Positions 7,061-14,956 of a stretch of DNA of 64,000 nt are shown here, piece after piece. The stretch's first letter is position 1, and every line of letters begins with the position of its first letter. The stretch comes from CALCNS01 sp964425745 (GTDB lineage: Bacteria; Bacillota; JAAYKD01). The position numbers and the translations under genes were made by a program. Location of the stretch: the NCBI GenBank assembly GCA_964425745.1, contig CAYRNW010000005.1, positions 66,158 through 130,157 of the forward strand, written 5' to 3'. The notes under the pieces are model-generated. The model did no database searches, was not told where the DNA came from, and saw only the letters and a list, made by a program, of their open reading frames with translations.

Positions 7061-9085
7061 ATGGATACGCATTTCGGTATACAACAATTGCAAGGTGTGG
7101 GTCCGAAACGCCTGACAATGCTGCAGGAAATGGAGATTTTTTCTCTCACGGATCTTCTTCATACCTATCCCAAAAGTTACCAATTCCAAGAAAAGAGAGA
7201 CGGCTGGCCGGAAGCCCCCCTACCTGCTTATGATATTCTTATCGATACAACGGTTTCTGGAACTGCCAGTATTTTTCGGAAGAAGAAGCTCGTGATGGTC
7301 AGACTTCCGTTAACCGATGAACAGGGCGTTAAAATAACTGCCATTTGGTTTAATCAACCGTATCGGAAGAATCAATTTCCGATAGGGAGCAAGCTTTGGG
7401 TTTTGGGACGCTGCACTCAGAAAGGCTCATTTCGTTCGATTCAAGTCAAGCAATGTGGGATCGGAGCCGGAGTGGGAGGGTACAAATCCTTCTATGAGCT
7501 ACCTAAAGGGATCTCTCAGAATCTATTTCGTCAATGGCTTCAGGAAACGTTTTCTCATTTCGATGAGATTGAAAAGGAACTTTGGCCGGAGTCTTGGCTA
7601 AAACGCTTGCCCATCTCCATAAAAGAAGCCTTGTGGCAAATTCATTTCCCCTCCAATGTTGAAACTCTTCAACTCGCACAGCAGCGCTTGATCTTGGATC
7701 AAACACTGATCCTGCAACTGATGCAGCAGACAGGTTCCAAACATTCAAACGGAATTGCTCAGCCCTGCTCTAATCAACAGCATTTGCTTTGGAAGAAGGG
7801 TTTACCTTTTGAGCTGACCGATGCACAAAAGAGAGTCATACAGGAAATTAGGGCCGATATGGCACAAGAGACCCCTATGGCTCGTTTTGTACAGGGAGAC
7901 GTTGGAAGCGGAAAAACAGTGGTTGCGGTAGCTGCGCTCCACCAGGCGGCTGAAAATGGATATCAAGCTGTTTTTTTGGCTCCTACGGAGTTATTAGCTC
8001 GGCAGCATGCTGAAAGCATAGTTAAACTACTGCCAACAGAAATCCCTCTTTATTTATTAACGGGAAAATCTTCAAAGACGGAACGGGAGAGATGTCAAGA
8101 AGCTGCGAGTGCGGGGGTTCCTGGGGTTTGGGTAGGCACCCATGCACTTCTAACAGAGAGCATGACCTTTCTCAACTTAAGTTTATTAGTAATCGACGAA
8201 CAACATCGCTTTGGTGTGCTTCAGCGTAGAAAGTTACTACAAGATCGTTTACGGACACCAGACTTTCTAAGTTTATCTGCAACCCCGATTCCCCGGAGTT
8301 TAGCCATGCTCCTTTATGGAGACATGCAAGCAAGCATTCTTGATCAACTGCCGCCTAATCGTCTCCCCATAAAAACCGTTTGGGTACAAGAACCCAGTCG
8401 GGTCGAGAAGTTGATGAAATACTGTTTGGACGAGATGCTTCAAGGACATGCAGTCTATTGGGTTTGTCCTAGTATCGAACAGGCAGAGGATGCCGAAGAA
8501 AGGATGCCATCGGTAGAAGAACGCGAAAAAATCCTCAAAACAATTTGGCCAACTGACCGCTGGGCTACCTTACATGGGCAAATGAAAGTGCAAGAGCGTC
8601 AAGAAGTCATGGAGCGTTTTGAGAGCGGAGCACTTTCTGCACTTTTGGCAACGACGGTCATAGAAGTTGGTGTTGATCAGCCCAAGGCGACGGTTATGGT
8701 CATAGAAGGGGCAGATCGGTTTGGATTAGCTCAGCTTCATCAGTTGCGAGGAAGAGTAGGCAGAGGAAACCTGCCTTCCTATTGCGCATTATTGACCTCG
8801 GGAACAATAACATCAACCGCCGAACAACGAATCAAAGCTCTATGTGATTCTCAAGATGGATTCTACCTCTCTCAGTTGGATTTAGAATTGCGGGGTCCCG
8901 GTGAAATTTTAGGAACCAGTCAAAGCGGATTCAGTGATCTTTTGGTTTTCCGTTGGCAGGTTGAGGAGAATACGCTTGCAACCATTCGTACCTGTTTAGA
9001 AGAATGGAAGAAGGGTATTGTTCAGATTCCCTCTGAACTATGGCAAAGAATTGTTCAACGTTTTTCAGAAAAACCCATGGCATAG
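7061..9085 (+). CDS. recG: ATP-dependent DNA helicase RecG
   Basis: A 674-residue superfamily 2 helicase. It has an N-terminal wedge/OB region (IQQLQGVGPKRL at the very start), Walker A GDVGSGKT near residue 280, the DEQH box near 380, SATPIPRS as motif III, and a C-terminal helicase domain ending in the TRG region. It remodels stalled replication forks and Holliday junctions. I choose ATG 7061, which has GGGGGAGAAGG upstream. An alternative start at 6998 would run through the fakA terminator hairpin. Confidence 0.95.
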   Translation: MDTHFGIQQLQGVGPKRLTMLQEMEIFSLTDLLHTYPKSYQFQEKRDGWPEAPLPAYDILIDTTVSGTASIFRKKKLVMVRLPLTDEQGVKITAIWFNQPYRKNQFPIGSKLWVLGRCTQKGSFRSIQVKQCGIGAGVGGYKSFYELPKGISQNLFRQWLQETFSHFDEIEKELWPESWLKRLPISIKEALWQIHFPSNVETLQLAQQRLILDQTLILQLMQQTGSKHSNGIAQPCSNQQHLLWKKGLPFELTDAQKRVIQEIRADMAQETPMARFVQGDVGSGKTVVAVAALHQAAENGYQAVFLAPTELLARQHAESIVKLLPTEIPLYLLTGKSSKTERERCQEAASAGVPGVWVGTHALLTESMTFLNLSLLVIDEQHRFGVLQRRKLLQDRLRTPDFLSLSATPIPRSLAMLLYGDMQASILDQLPPNRLPIKTVWVQEPSRVEKLMKYCLDEMLQGHAVYWVCPSIEQAEDAEERMPSVEEREKILKTIWPTDRWATLHGQMKVQERQEVMERFESGALSALLATTVIEVGVDQPKATVMVIEGADRFGLAQLHQLRGRVGRGNLPSYCALLTSGTITSTAEQRIKALCDSQDGFYLSQLDLELRGPGEILGTSQSGFSDLLVFRWQVEENTLATIRTCLEEWKKGIVQIPSELWQRIVQRFSEKPMA

Positions 9086-9104
9086 CAGAAAGTAGGATTG
9101 TAGT

Positions 9105-9671
9105 ATGAGAATAATTGCCGGCAGTATTCGGGGCCGTACTCTAAAAAGCCCAAAGACCGATGCCACACGTCCCACTGCAGATCGGCTCAAAGAGAGCCTT
9201 TTCAGTATTTTAATGCCAAAGCTTTGGCAAGCTCAGGTTCTTGATGTGTTTGCCGGAAGTGGAGCCTTAGGGTTAGAGGCATTGAGTAGAGGGGCAGCTT
9301 TTGCTACATTTATCGAAATGAAGCCTGCCACCCTACAATTAATCCAAGATAATATAGGGTTATGTGGCTTCGAGGATCAAACAAAGATTATTTTGGGGGA
9401 TGCACTGCAAAAATTAAAAAGCTTTCGACCCAATCAAGCAATTGATTTGGTATTTATAGATCCTCCATATCAGAAGGAACTTTGCGTTCAAACCTTAGAG
9501 ATATTAGCGAGTGTTTCCTGGTTGAAACCAACTTCTCTCATCGTCATCGAGCATCATCTCAAAGAAATTCTACCCGAACGGGTAGGCAGACTCGTGCGCT
9601 ACCGTCAAGTGAAACAAGGAGAAAGTGTTTTATCCTTTTATCAGAACGCCGAGGAGGAGTCACAAACGTGA
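9105..9671 (+). CDS. rsmD: 16S rRNA (guanine(966)-N(2))-methyltransferase RsmD
   Basis: 188 residues, Rossmann-fold methyltransferase with the SAM-binding motif DVFAGSGALG at 47-56 and the catalytic DPPY at 119-122. It methylates G966 of 16S rRNA. It is followed immediately by the ylbL-like gene (4-base overlap). The coaD gene that often follows rsmD in Bacillota is missing at this place. Confidence 0.94.
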   Translation: MRIIAGSIRGRTLKSPKTDATRPTADRLKESLFSILMPKLWQAQVLDVFAGSGALGLEALSRGAAFATFIEMKPATLQLIQDNIGLCGFEDQTKIILGDALQKLKSFRPNQAIDLVFIDPPYQKELCVQTLEILASVSWLKPTSLIVIEHHLKEILPERVGRLVRYRQVKQGESVLSFYQNAEEESQT

Positions 9672-10666
9672 ATTGGTTAAAGGCGAACCGGAAATATATT
9701 GTCATCTTTTGTATTCTGTTGGGCGTAGAGCTCGTGTTTCTTTATTACCCTTTGAATTACATTGTTTATCATGGGGGTCAAGCAACCGATTTAGCTCCTT
9801 ATGTTCAAGTGCAAGACGGGGACCAAGATGACGAAGGGGTCTTGTATATGCTGAGTATTTTTACTTCAAAGGCCAATGGAGCCCTTTGGTTGCGAGCCCA
9901 ATTTGACAATACCATGGATTTAAAACCCATTGAAACTGTGATGCCCAGCGATATGACCATGGAAGAGTATAACGAGCAAATGAAAAAAAGCATGGATGAC
10001 AGCCAAAAAAAAGCCACCCTTCTTGCACTTCAAGCAGCAGGAATACCGGTTGAAGTGCAAGGTGGTGGTTTGATCATCAATGAATTTACTGAAACAAGTC
10101 TCATGAAAGATATGTTGCAAAAAGGAGATATCATCAAGAAATTTGAAGGTCAAGTGATGCTCCTCAATGAGGATTTGCAACGACGCTTGCTGCAATACCA
10201 GCCAGGAGACGAGGTTTCTTTACTTGTCGAACGAGATCAACAACTCTTGGAAATAAAAGGAGTCTTGAGCCAAGATGAATCCGGAAAAGCTAAACTCGGG
10301 ATCTATATAGCCTCCACACCTTGGGAACTGGTCCATGATCGTGTGATTACCTTTCAAAACGAAGAAATCGGTGGAGGTTCCGCAGGAATGATGCTTACAC
10401 TGGAGATTTTGAATCAACTCCTCGAAGAAGATCTCACACAGGGCTTCAAAATTGCAGGAACAGGAACAATACGTTTAGATGGCAGTATTGGACCGATTGA
10501 AGGCGTAAAGCAAAAATTACACGCTGCCGAAGAAGCAGGAGCATTGTATTTCTTAGTAGCCTCAGAAAACTCAGAAGAAGCCAAGTCCTATGCGACAAAA
10601 ATCAAGGTTGTGCCAGTGGCTCGGTTAGAAGAAGCGCTTGCTTTTTTACAAAGCTTACCACAGTAA
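9668..10666 (+). CDS. YlbL-like membrane-anchored PDZ / Lon-type (S16) serine protease
   Basis: A 332-residue protein from GTG 9668, which overlaps the rsmD stop and follows GAGGAGG at about 9651. It has one N-terminal membrane segment (~11-30), an extracellular PDZ-like region (~125-200) and a C-terminal Lon-type proteolytic domain. The catalytic pair is Ser238 in GGGSAG and Lys281 in EGVKQK. In Bacillus the YlbL homologue is linked to release of DNA-damage checkpoint inhibitors (established for the family). An upstream ATG at 9482 is in frame but lies inside rsmD and has no ribosome site. Confidence 0.9.
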   Translation: MNWLKANRKYIVIFCILLGVELVFLYYPLNYIVYHGGQATDLAPYVQVQDGDQDDEGVLYMLSIFTSKANGALWLRAQFDNTMDLKPIETVMPSDMTMEEYNEQMKKSMDDSQKKATLLALQAAGIPVEVQGGGLIINEFTETSLMKDMLQKGDIIKKFEGQVMLLNEDLQRRLLQYQPGDEVSLLVERDQQLLEIKGVLSQDESGKAKLGIYIASTPWELVHDRVITFQNEEIGGGSAGMMLTLEILNQLLEEDLTQGFKIAGTGTIRLDGSIGPIEGVKQKLHAAEEAGALYFLVASENSEEAKSYATKIKVVPVARLEEALAFLQSLPQ

Positions 10667-10676
10667 GACCGACACA

Positions 10677-11885
10677 TTAATACCGAATGGGCTGTTGTGT
10701 CAACCAAATTCCGGGTTGCTGTGCTTCTTGTGATAAAGCAATTTCCCAAAGAGCAGAAGCCAAGCGGTCAATTTCCAAAAGCCGCTGTCCATAGTGATTT
10801 AAAGCATCAGATTGTTTTCTGGGGCGTGTAATGACAGGTATCGGCGAAGAGGTTCGCCATTCCGATAAGATCTTTTGTCCGATTTGATTATAGGCTAAAA
10901 CCATGGCATAGGGGAGATGTTGATCTTTGGCAGGAATGTCCTCTTTACGGATTCCCAATAGTAATTGAAAAAGACTCCTTTGTAACTTGCTGTAAGGGTA
11001 GCGTTTGCTCTTGACACGGTGGATCAATTCGTCTAAGCTACGGCTATCTCGTTTTGTAATCCAGCGATGTTCTAATCCTTCTGTCATTTCCGGAAGTTGT
11101 TTCAACTCTTCCGTTGTGCTTCGTTGTAAAAGCGTTAGAATCTGAGGGGCAAAAGCTTCGGCCGATAATAAAATTCGGTTTAGCTTGCGTTGTTCTTGCA
11201 AAGTATCATAAGAAACCGAGGGTAAGTACTCTCGCAGCTCCTGACCTTCTGAGAGCGCTTTCCGAATTGCGGTAGCGCTAGCCATGGGCTGGAGAAGATC
11301 ATCTAAATAGCCCGCTCCCACTCTGGGAATACTAATCGCAAGTAAAGAACTATCGTATTGTTGAATCGCTTTTAAGTACGCAATGGCTAAAATATTGTTA
11401 GGGCTTTTAAGATGAGACGACAAATGAGAAAGTTGTGGATGCTGCTCCAATGATTCGGTCAAGGTTTTGCCAAAATTACCGCCACGTTTGTGCTCGGTTT
11501 TTGCCAGAAGCTGTAAAGGAACATCTTGACTTAAGACAGAGGCGATTTCCTTCAAAACAGCCAGATTTTCGGATTCAGCACCAAAGCTGATCGCTTCAAT
11601 TCCTGGCAATTGATCCAGCAATGAGACGCCACCTTGTGCAAAAAGATCGGCATGATGCAACGAAAATACAGTAGGAAGCATGATCACGAGATCTGCACCA
11701 TGAGCAACCGCGGTTTTTGCTCGTTGCCAGGGATCAAGAATCGCAGGGGTTCCTCGTTGAGTGAAAAACCCGCTCATGACCACAACCACGGCATCGGCAC
11801 GACTTTTGATTTTCGCTTGTTTCAGCTGATATTGATGTCCAAAATGAAAAGGATTATACTCTGCAACGATTCCGACCATCTTCAT
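10677..11885 (-). CDS. tmcAL: tRNA(Met) cytidine acetate ligase TmcAL (YlbM)
   Basis: 402 residues. The N-terminus has GIVAEYNPFHFGH, with the HxGH nucleotidyltransferase motif at 14-17. The family activates acetate with ATP and acetylates C34 of elongator tRNA-Met (ac4C). It converges with the ylbL-like gene, its usual neighbour, with only 10 bases between the stops. The start ATG follows AGAGGGGGTGG. Confidence 0.93.
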   Translation of the reverse strand: MKMVGIVAEYNPFHFGHQYQLKQAKIKSRADAVVVVMSGFFTQRGTPAILDPWQRAKTAVAHGADLVIMLPTVFSLHHADLFAQGGVSLLDQLPGIEAISFGAESENLAVLKEIASVLSQDVPLQLLAKTEHKRGGNFGKTLTESLEQHPQLSHLSSHLKSPNNILAIAYLKAIQQYDSSLLAISIPRVGAGYLDDLLQPMASATAIRKALSEGQELREYLPSVSYDTLQEQRKLNRILLSAEAFAPQILTLLQRSTTEELKQLPEMTEGLEHRWITKRDSRSLDELIHRVKSKRYPYSKLQRSLFQLLLGIRKEDIPAKDQHLPYAMVLAYNQIGQKILSEWRTSSPIPVITRPRKQSDALNHYGQRLLEIDRLASALWEIALSQEAQQPGIWLTQQPIRY

Positions 11886-11909
11886 GATGCCACCCCCTCT
11901 TTATAATTC

Positions 11910-11938
11910 ATTGTAACAAAATTAAGGGGTCGGTTCAA
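11910..11938 (-). promoter_or_regulatory. Promoter of tmcAL
   Basis: Minus strand TTGAAC at 11933-11938, a 17-base spacer and TACAAT at 11910-11915. Confidence 0.65.
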
Positions 11939-11971
11939 GAAGTTTCCATCGATATTTAATGAAACTATATA

Positions 11972-12000
11972 TTGACAAACTACTCAAAAAAGGATACAAT
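11972..12000 (+). promoter_or_regulatory. Promoter of the yceD-rpmF genes
   Basis: Perfect TTGACA at 11972-11977, a 17-base spacer and TACAAT at 11995-12000. Confidence 0.85.
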
Positions 12001-12028
12001 ATCACGCAGACTAAATCGAGGTGATACG

Positions 12029-12559
12029 ATGATTTTGCCGGTTGCCGAGTTAAAAAGACTGGTAGGAGAGCAAAAGAAATTTCAGTGGCAGGAACCCGTT
12101 TCTAGCTTTGATTTTACCGACATGGACATGTCCTTAATCAGCCCTGTTGAGGCTGAGGTAACGGTCGTTAATGTTGGAGATCGATTTCTGGTGCATGGTT
12201 CGGCCAAAGCAGAGATGAAAATGACCTGTTGTCGCTGCTTATCGGAATTCCCCCAAACGTTGAATGTGGAATTGTCCGAGCAGTATCTTTTTGTCTCCAA
12301 AGGGGAACCTGAGGAAGATGACGAAGAAGAAGATGAAGAGGATCGCTATCTACCTGTGTTAGCCGCAGATCAAATCGATGTCAGTCGCTTATTGGTTGAG
12401 GCGTTTTTTAGTCAATTACCCTTGAAAATGCTTTGCCGAGAAGATTGCTTGGGCTTATGTGATCAATGCGGGGCGAACCTCAATGAAGGTCCCTGTCAAT
12501 GTCAACCTCAAGCAGTAGATCCCCGGTTTGCTATTTTGAGTCAATGGGGAAAGAAATAA
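12029..12559 (+). CDS. yceD: DUF177 protein YceD (23S rRNA accumulation / L32-linked)
   Basis: 176 residues. A central CCRCL cysteine pair and a C-terminal CREDCLGLCDQCG region match the DUF177 family, with a very acidic stretch between. YceD is a conserved protein needed for normal 23S rRNA levels, and it sits directly upstream of rpmF in most bacteria, as here. ATG 12029 is chosen because GAGGTG precedes it, and because the longer frame starts inside the -35 box of the promoter. Confidence 0.9.
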   Translation: MILPVAELKRLVGEQKKFQWQEPVSSFDFTDMDMSLISPVEAEVTVVNVGDRFLVHGSAKAEMKMTCCRCLSEFPQTLNVELSEQYLFVSKGEPEEDDEEEDEEDRYLPVLAADQIDVSRLLVEAFFSQLPLKMLCREDCLGLCDQCGANLNEGPCQCQPQAVDPRFAILSQWGKK

Positions 12560-12622
12560 AACTTTGTTCGATCATTCCAACCTATGAATGATAAAGAGAA
12601 CACCAAGAAGGAGGTGTGAAGA

Positions 12623-12808
12623 ATGGGTGCTGTACCAAAAACAAAGACGTCCAAAGCGCGTCGTAACAGTCGTCGTGCCAGCAATTTCCGTCTTGGCGTT
12701 CCCGGCTTAGTTGAATGCCCCCAATGCCACAAACCGAAACTATCCCATAGTGTATGTCCTGAATGTGGATATTACAAGGGTAAGGAAGTTGTAGCAATTC
12801 AAGAATAA
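12623..12808 (+). CDS. rpmF: 50S ribosomal protein L32
   Basis: 61 residues with the basic N-terminus VPKTKTSKARRNSRR and a zinc ribbon CPQC...CPEC. A GAAGGAGGTG ribosome site precedes the ATG. It is cotranscribed with yceD. Confidence 0.97.
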   Translation: MGAVPKTKTSKARRNSRRASNFRLGVPGLVECPQCHKPKLSHSVCPECGYYKGKEVVAIQE

Positions 12809-12829
12809 TTGTTTTCAAACAATGCGAAC

Positions 12830-12876
12830 AAGCCCCTGACTTCAGGGGCCAAGCCCCTGACTTCAGGGGCTTCTTT
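12830..12876 (+). terminator. Tandemly duplicated terminator hairpin after rpmF
   Basis: The hairpin GCCCCTGA-CT-TCAGGGGC occurs twice in a row as two ~20-base direct repeats (12830-12849 and 12851-12870). The second copy is followed by TTCTTTTCTT. Confidence 0.7.
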
Positions 12877-12878
12877 TC

Positions 12879-12907
12879 TTGCTTTTTTACAGTTCCTTCA
12901 GTATAAT
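12879..12907 (+). promoter_or_regulatory. Promoter of plsX-acpP
   Basis: TTGCTT at 12879-12884, a 17-base spacer and TATAAT at 12902-12907. No FapR-like operator palindrome is evident. Confidence 0.6.
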
Positions 12908-12929
12908 AAAAAGCAAAGGATGTGAGGTT

Positions 12930-13919
12930 ATGAAGACAATCGCGTTGGATTGTATGGGTGGAGATTATGCACCTTCGGCAATTATTGAAGGCGCTATTCA
13001 AGCAGCTACAGAGTTTAATTTACCTTTGTTGTTGGTTGGGGATGAACATCAGATCAAGCAGGAACTCGACAAGCTTTCAACGAAAGGTTTAACGTTGGAC
13101 ATTGTTCCAACCACCGAAGTCATTACGTTTGAAGATGCACCGGCTCTCGCTGTGAGGCGAAAAAAAGATTCATCCATGGTCGTTGCTCACCGTTTGGTCA
13201 AAGAAGGACGTGCAGCTGCTGTATTTTCCGCCGGAAATACGGGTGCGATTATGGCATGCGGGCTTTTCATCTTGGGTCGAATTGAAGGCGTAGAGCGGCC
13301 TGCTTTAGCACCGATGTTACCCACGGTTGCTAAGACACCAATCTTACTCTTAGATGCCGGAGCCAATACTGAGGCGAAACCTCAACATCTTCTTCAATAT
13401 GGTCAAATGGGAAGTGTGTATCTCAGACACGCAACCGGGAATCAAAATCCAAGGGTTGGGTTAATCAACATCGGAACGGAACCGGAGAAGGGCACGGAAT
13501 TGTATGTGGAAGCTCATCGGTTGTTGAAAGAATCCAACTTGAATTTTGTTGGCAATGTCGAAGCCCGGGAACTGTTTAAAGGGGAGATCGACGTCGCCGT
13601 CTGCGACGGTTTTACCGGAAACATTATCTTGAAACTAACCGAAGGCTTGGTAAGAAGTTTCGGAGAGATGATGAAGCAAGAACTTACCGCTGATTTTCGT
13701 GGTACCGCAGGAGCCTTGCTCTCCAAACCGGCCTTGACTCGTTTTAAGAATCGCCTAGATTATAACGAATACGGTGCTGCTCCATTATTGGGAGTGAAAG
13801 GTATTTGTTTGAAAGGGCATGGTTCTTCCAATGCTAGGGCGATTTATTCGGCGTTTCGCGTAGCAAAAGGCTTTTTAGATCGTAATCTTATCGCAGAGTT
13901 TTTAGAACAAATGAAATAA
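12930..13919 (+). CDS. plsX: Phosphate acyltransferase PlsX
   Basis: 329 residues beginning MKTIALDCMGGDYAP, the PlsX signature, with SAGNTGA and DAGAN motifs further in. It converts acyl-ACP to acyl-phosphate for PlsY in phospholipid synthesis and links with FakA-produced acyl-phosphate. ATG 12930 is preceded by AAAGGATGTGAGG. It is followed by acpP after 21 bases, so the pair forms an operon. The fapR regulator usually found upstream is absent. Confidence 0.96.
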   Translation: MKTIALDCMGGDYAPSAIIEGAIQAATEFNLPLLLVGDEHQIKQELDKLSTKGLTLDIVPTTEVITFEDAPALAVRRKKDSSMVVAHRLVKEGRAAAVFSAGNTGAIMACGLFILGRIEGVERPALAPMLPTVAKTPILLLDAGANTEAKPQHLLQYGQMGSVYLRHATGNQNPRVGLINIGTEPEKGTELYVEAHRLLKESNLNFVGNVEARELFKGEIDVAVCDGFTGNIILKLTEGLVRSFGEMMKQELTADFRGTAGALLSKPALTRFKNRLDYNEYGAAPLLGVKGICLKGHGSSNARAIYSAFRVAKGFLDRNLIAEFLEQMK

Positions 13920-13940
13920 ATGAACAGGGGAGATTGAATT

Positions 13941-14171
13941 ATGGATACGTTTGAAAAAGTAAAAGAGATTATTGTGGAGAAGCTCAAAATCGCTCCTGAG
14001 CGAGTCACCTTGGAAGCAGATTTCAAAAAAGATTTTGAAGCAGATTCCATAGACTTTTTTGAATTAGTCATGGCTGTGGAGGATGCTTTTGGAGTAGAAT
14101 TAGAAGATGATGCCGTTGTCGGAGTTGAAACCGTTGCCGACGTCGTCAAATTCTTGAATGCAAAAATCTAA
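13941..14171 (+). CDS. acpP: Acyl carrier protein
   Basis: 76 residues, acidic and helical, with the phosphopantetheine attachment Ser36 in ADSIDFFE (usual form DSLD). It carries growing acyl chains in fatty acid synthesis. A GGGGAG ribosome site precedes the start. Confidence 0.96.
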   Translation: MDTFEKVKEIIVEKLKIAPERVTLEADFKKDFEADSIDFFELVMAVEDAFGVELEDDAVVGVETVADVVKFLNAKI

Positions 14172-14178
14172 AGTTAGG

Positions 14179-14209
14179 GAGAGGTTGTTCGACATTCGGG
14201 CAACCTCTC
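14179..14209 (+). other. Stem-loop between acpP and rnc
   Basis: A 9-base perfect stem GAGAGGTTG/CAACCTCTC with a 13-base loop, just after the acpP stop and without a good T-run. It could be a weak terminator or an RNA processing site in front of rnc. Confidence 0.5.
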
Positions 14210-14232
14210 TTCACAATGAGGTGGTGAAAACG

Positions 14233-14952
14233 TTGTTGACCGAACTTCAGACTCATTTATTGTTAGCCCATCAACCGGCACCGATGTTGGAACGCGCCTT
14301 TTGGCATAATTCCGCGGTCTATGAAAAAAGCAAAGAACCCTGGCAGGGAAACGAACGCCTGGAATTTTTAGGGGATGCGGTTTTAGAGTTATTGGTTTCT
14401 CATTGGCTCTTTCGTGCACATCCATACGAACCGGAAGGGAGTTTGACGGCCCTTCGTGCTTCTTTAGTTTGTGAAGAAAATTTAGCAAAATGTGCAAAGC
14501 AAATAGGGTTAAACCGTTGGATTATCCTTGGCAAAGGCGAAAAAGCCGATGGAGGCAGTCTAAAACCCGCGATTTTAGCAGATTTATACGAAGCCGTCTT
14601 AGGAGCGATTTTTGTAGACTATGGGTTACAACAAGCGGAAGAGTTTCTGCAAAGAACTCTGTTGAAGCAAGTCGATCCTAAAAGACTGAAAGAAAACTTG
14701 AATCGTTCGTGGAAAAATCTTCTCCAAGAATGGGTGCAAGGACAAAACCCAAATACCACGATTGCTTATCAAACCGAAAAAAGTGGTCAAGATCATCTTC
14801 CTTTTTTTCAATCTCATGTTCTGATTGATCAGCGAATTATGGGAGAGGGACAAGGAAAGAGCAAAAAAGAAGCAGAGCAAAGGGCGGCTAAAGCAGCCTA
14901 CATTGTGCTGAATCCACAGTGGAATCCGGAGGAGAACGCAGACAAGGAGTGA
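14233..14952 (+). CDS. rnc: Ribonuclease III
   Basis: 239 residues from TTG 14233. The RNase III signature ERLEFLGDAVL is at about 41-51 with its catalytic acidic residues, and a C-terminal double-stranded RNA binding domain carries GKSKKEAEQRAAKAA. It processes rRNA precursors and cleaves double-stranded RNA. The start is uncertain: TTG 14233 has GAGGTGG eight bases upstream. An in-frame ATG at 14158 would overlap acpP and run through the stem-loop, and would give 264 residues, longer than usual. It is followed by smc after 4 bases. Confidence 0.93.
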   Translation: MLTELQTHLLLAHQPAPMLERAFWHNSAVYEKSKEPWQGNERLEFLGDAVLELLVSHWLFRAHPYEPEGSLTALRASLVCEENLAKCAKQIGLNRWIILGKGEKADGGSLKPAILADLYEAVLGAIFVDYGLQQAEEFLQRTLLKQVDPKRLKENLNRSWKNLLQEWVQGQNPNTTIAYQTEKSGQDHLPFFQSHVLIDQRIMGEGQGKSKKEAEQRAAKAAYIVLNPQWNPEENADKE

Positions 14953-14956
14953 AATC

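Noticed and set aside
9482..9667. Longer N-terminus for the YlbL-like protease
   Set aside because: It would lie wholly inside rsmD in another frame, without a ribosome site, and would place ~60 charged residues before the membrane anchor.
12830..12870. Short CRISPR-like array
   Set aside because: Only two copies exist, with no unique spacer between them and no cas genes nearby; they are terminator hairpins.
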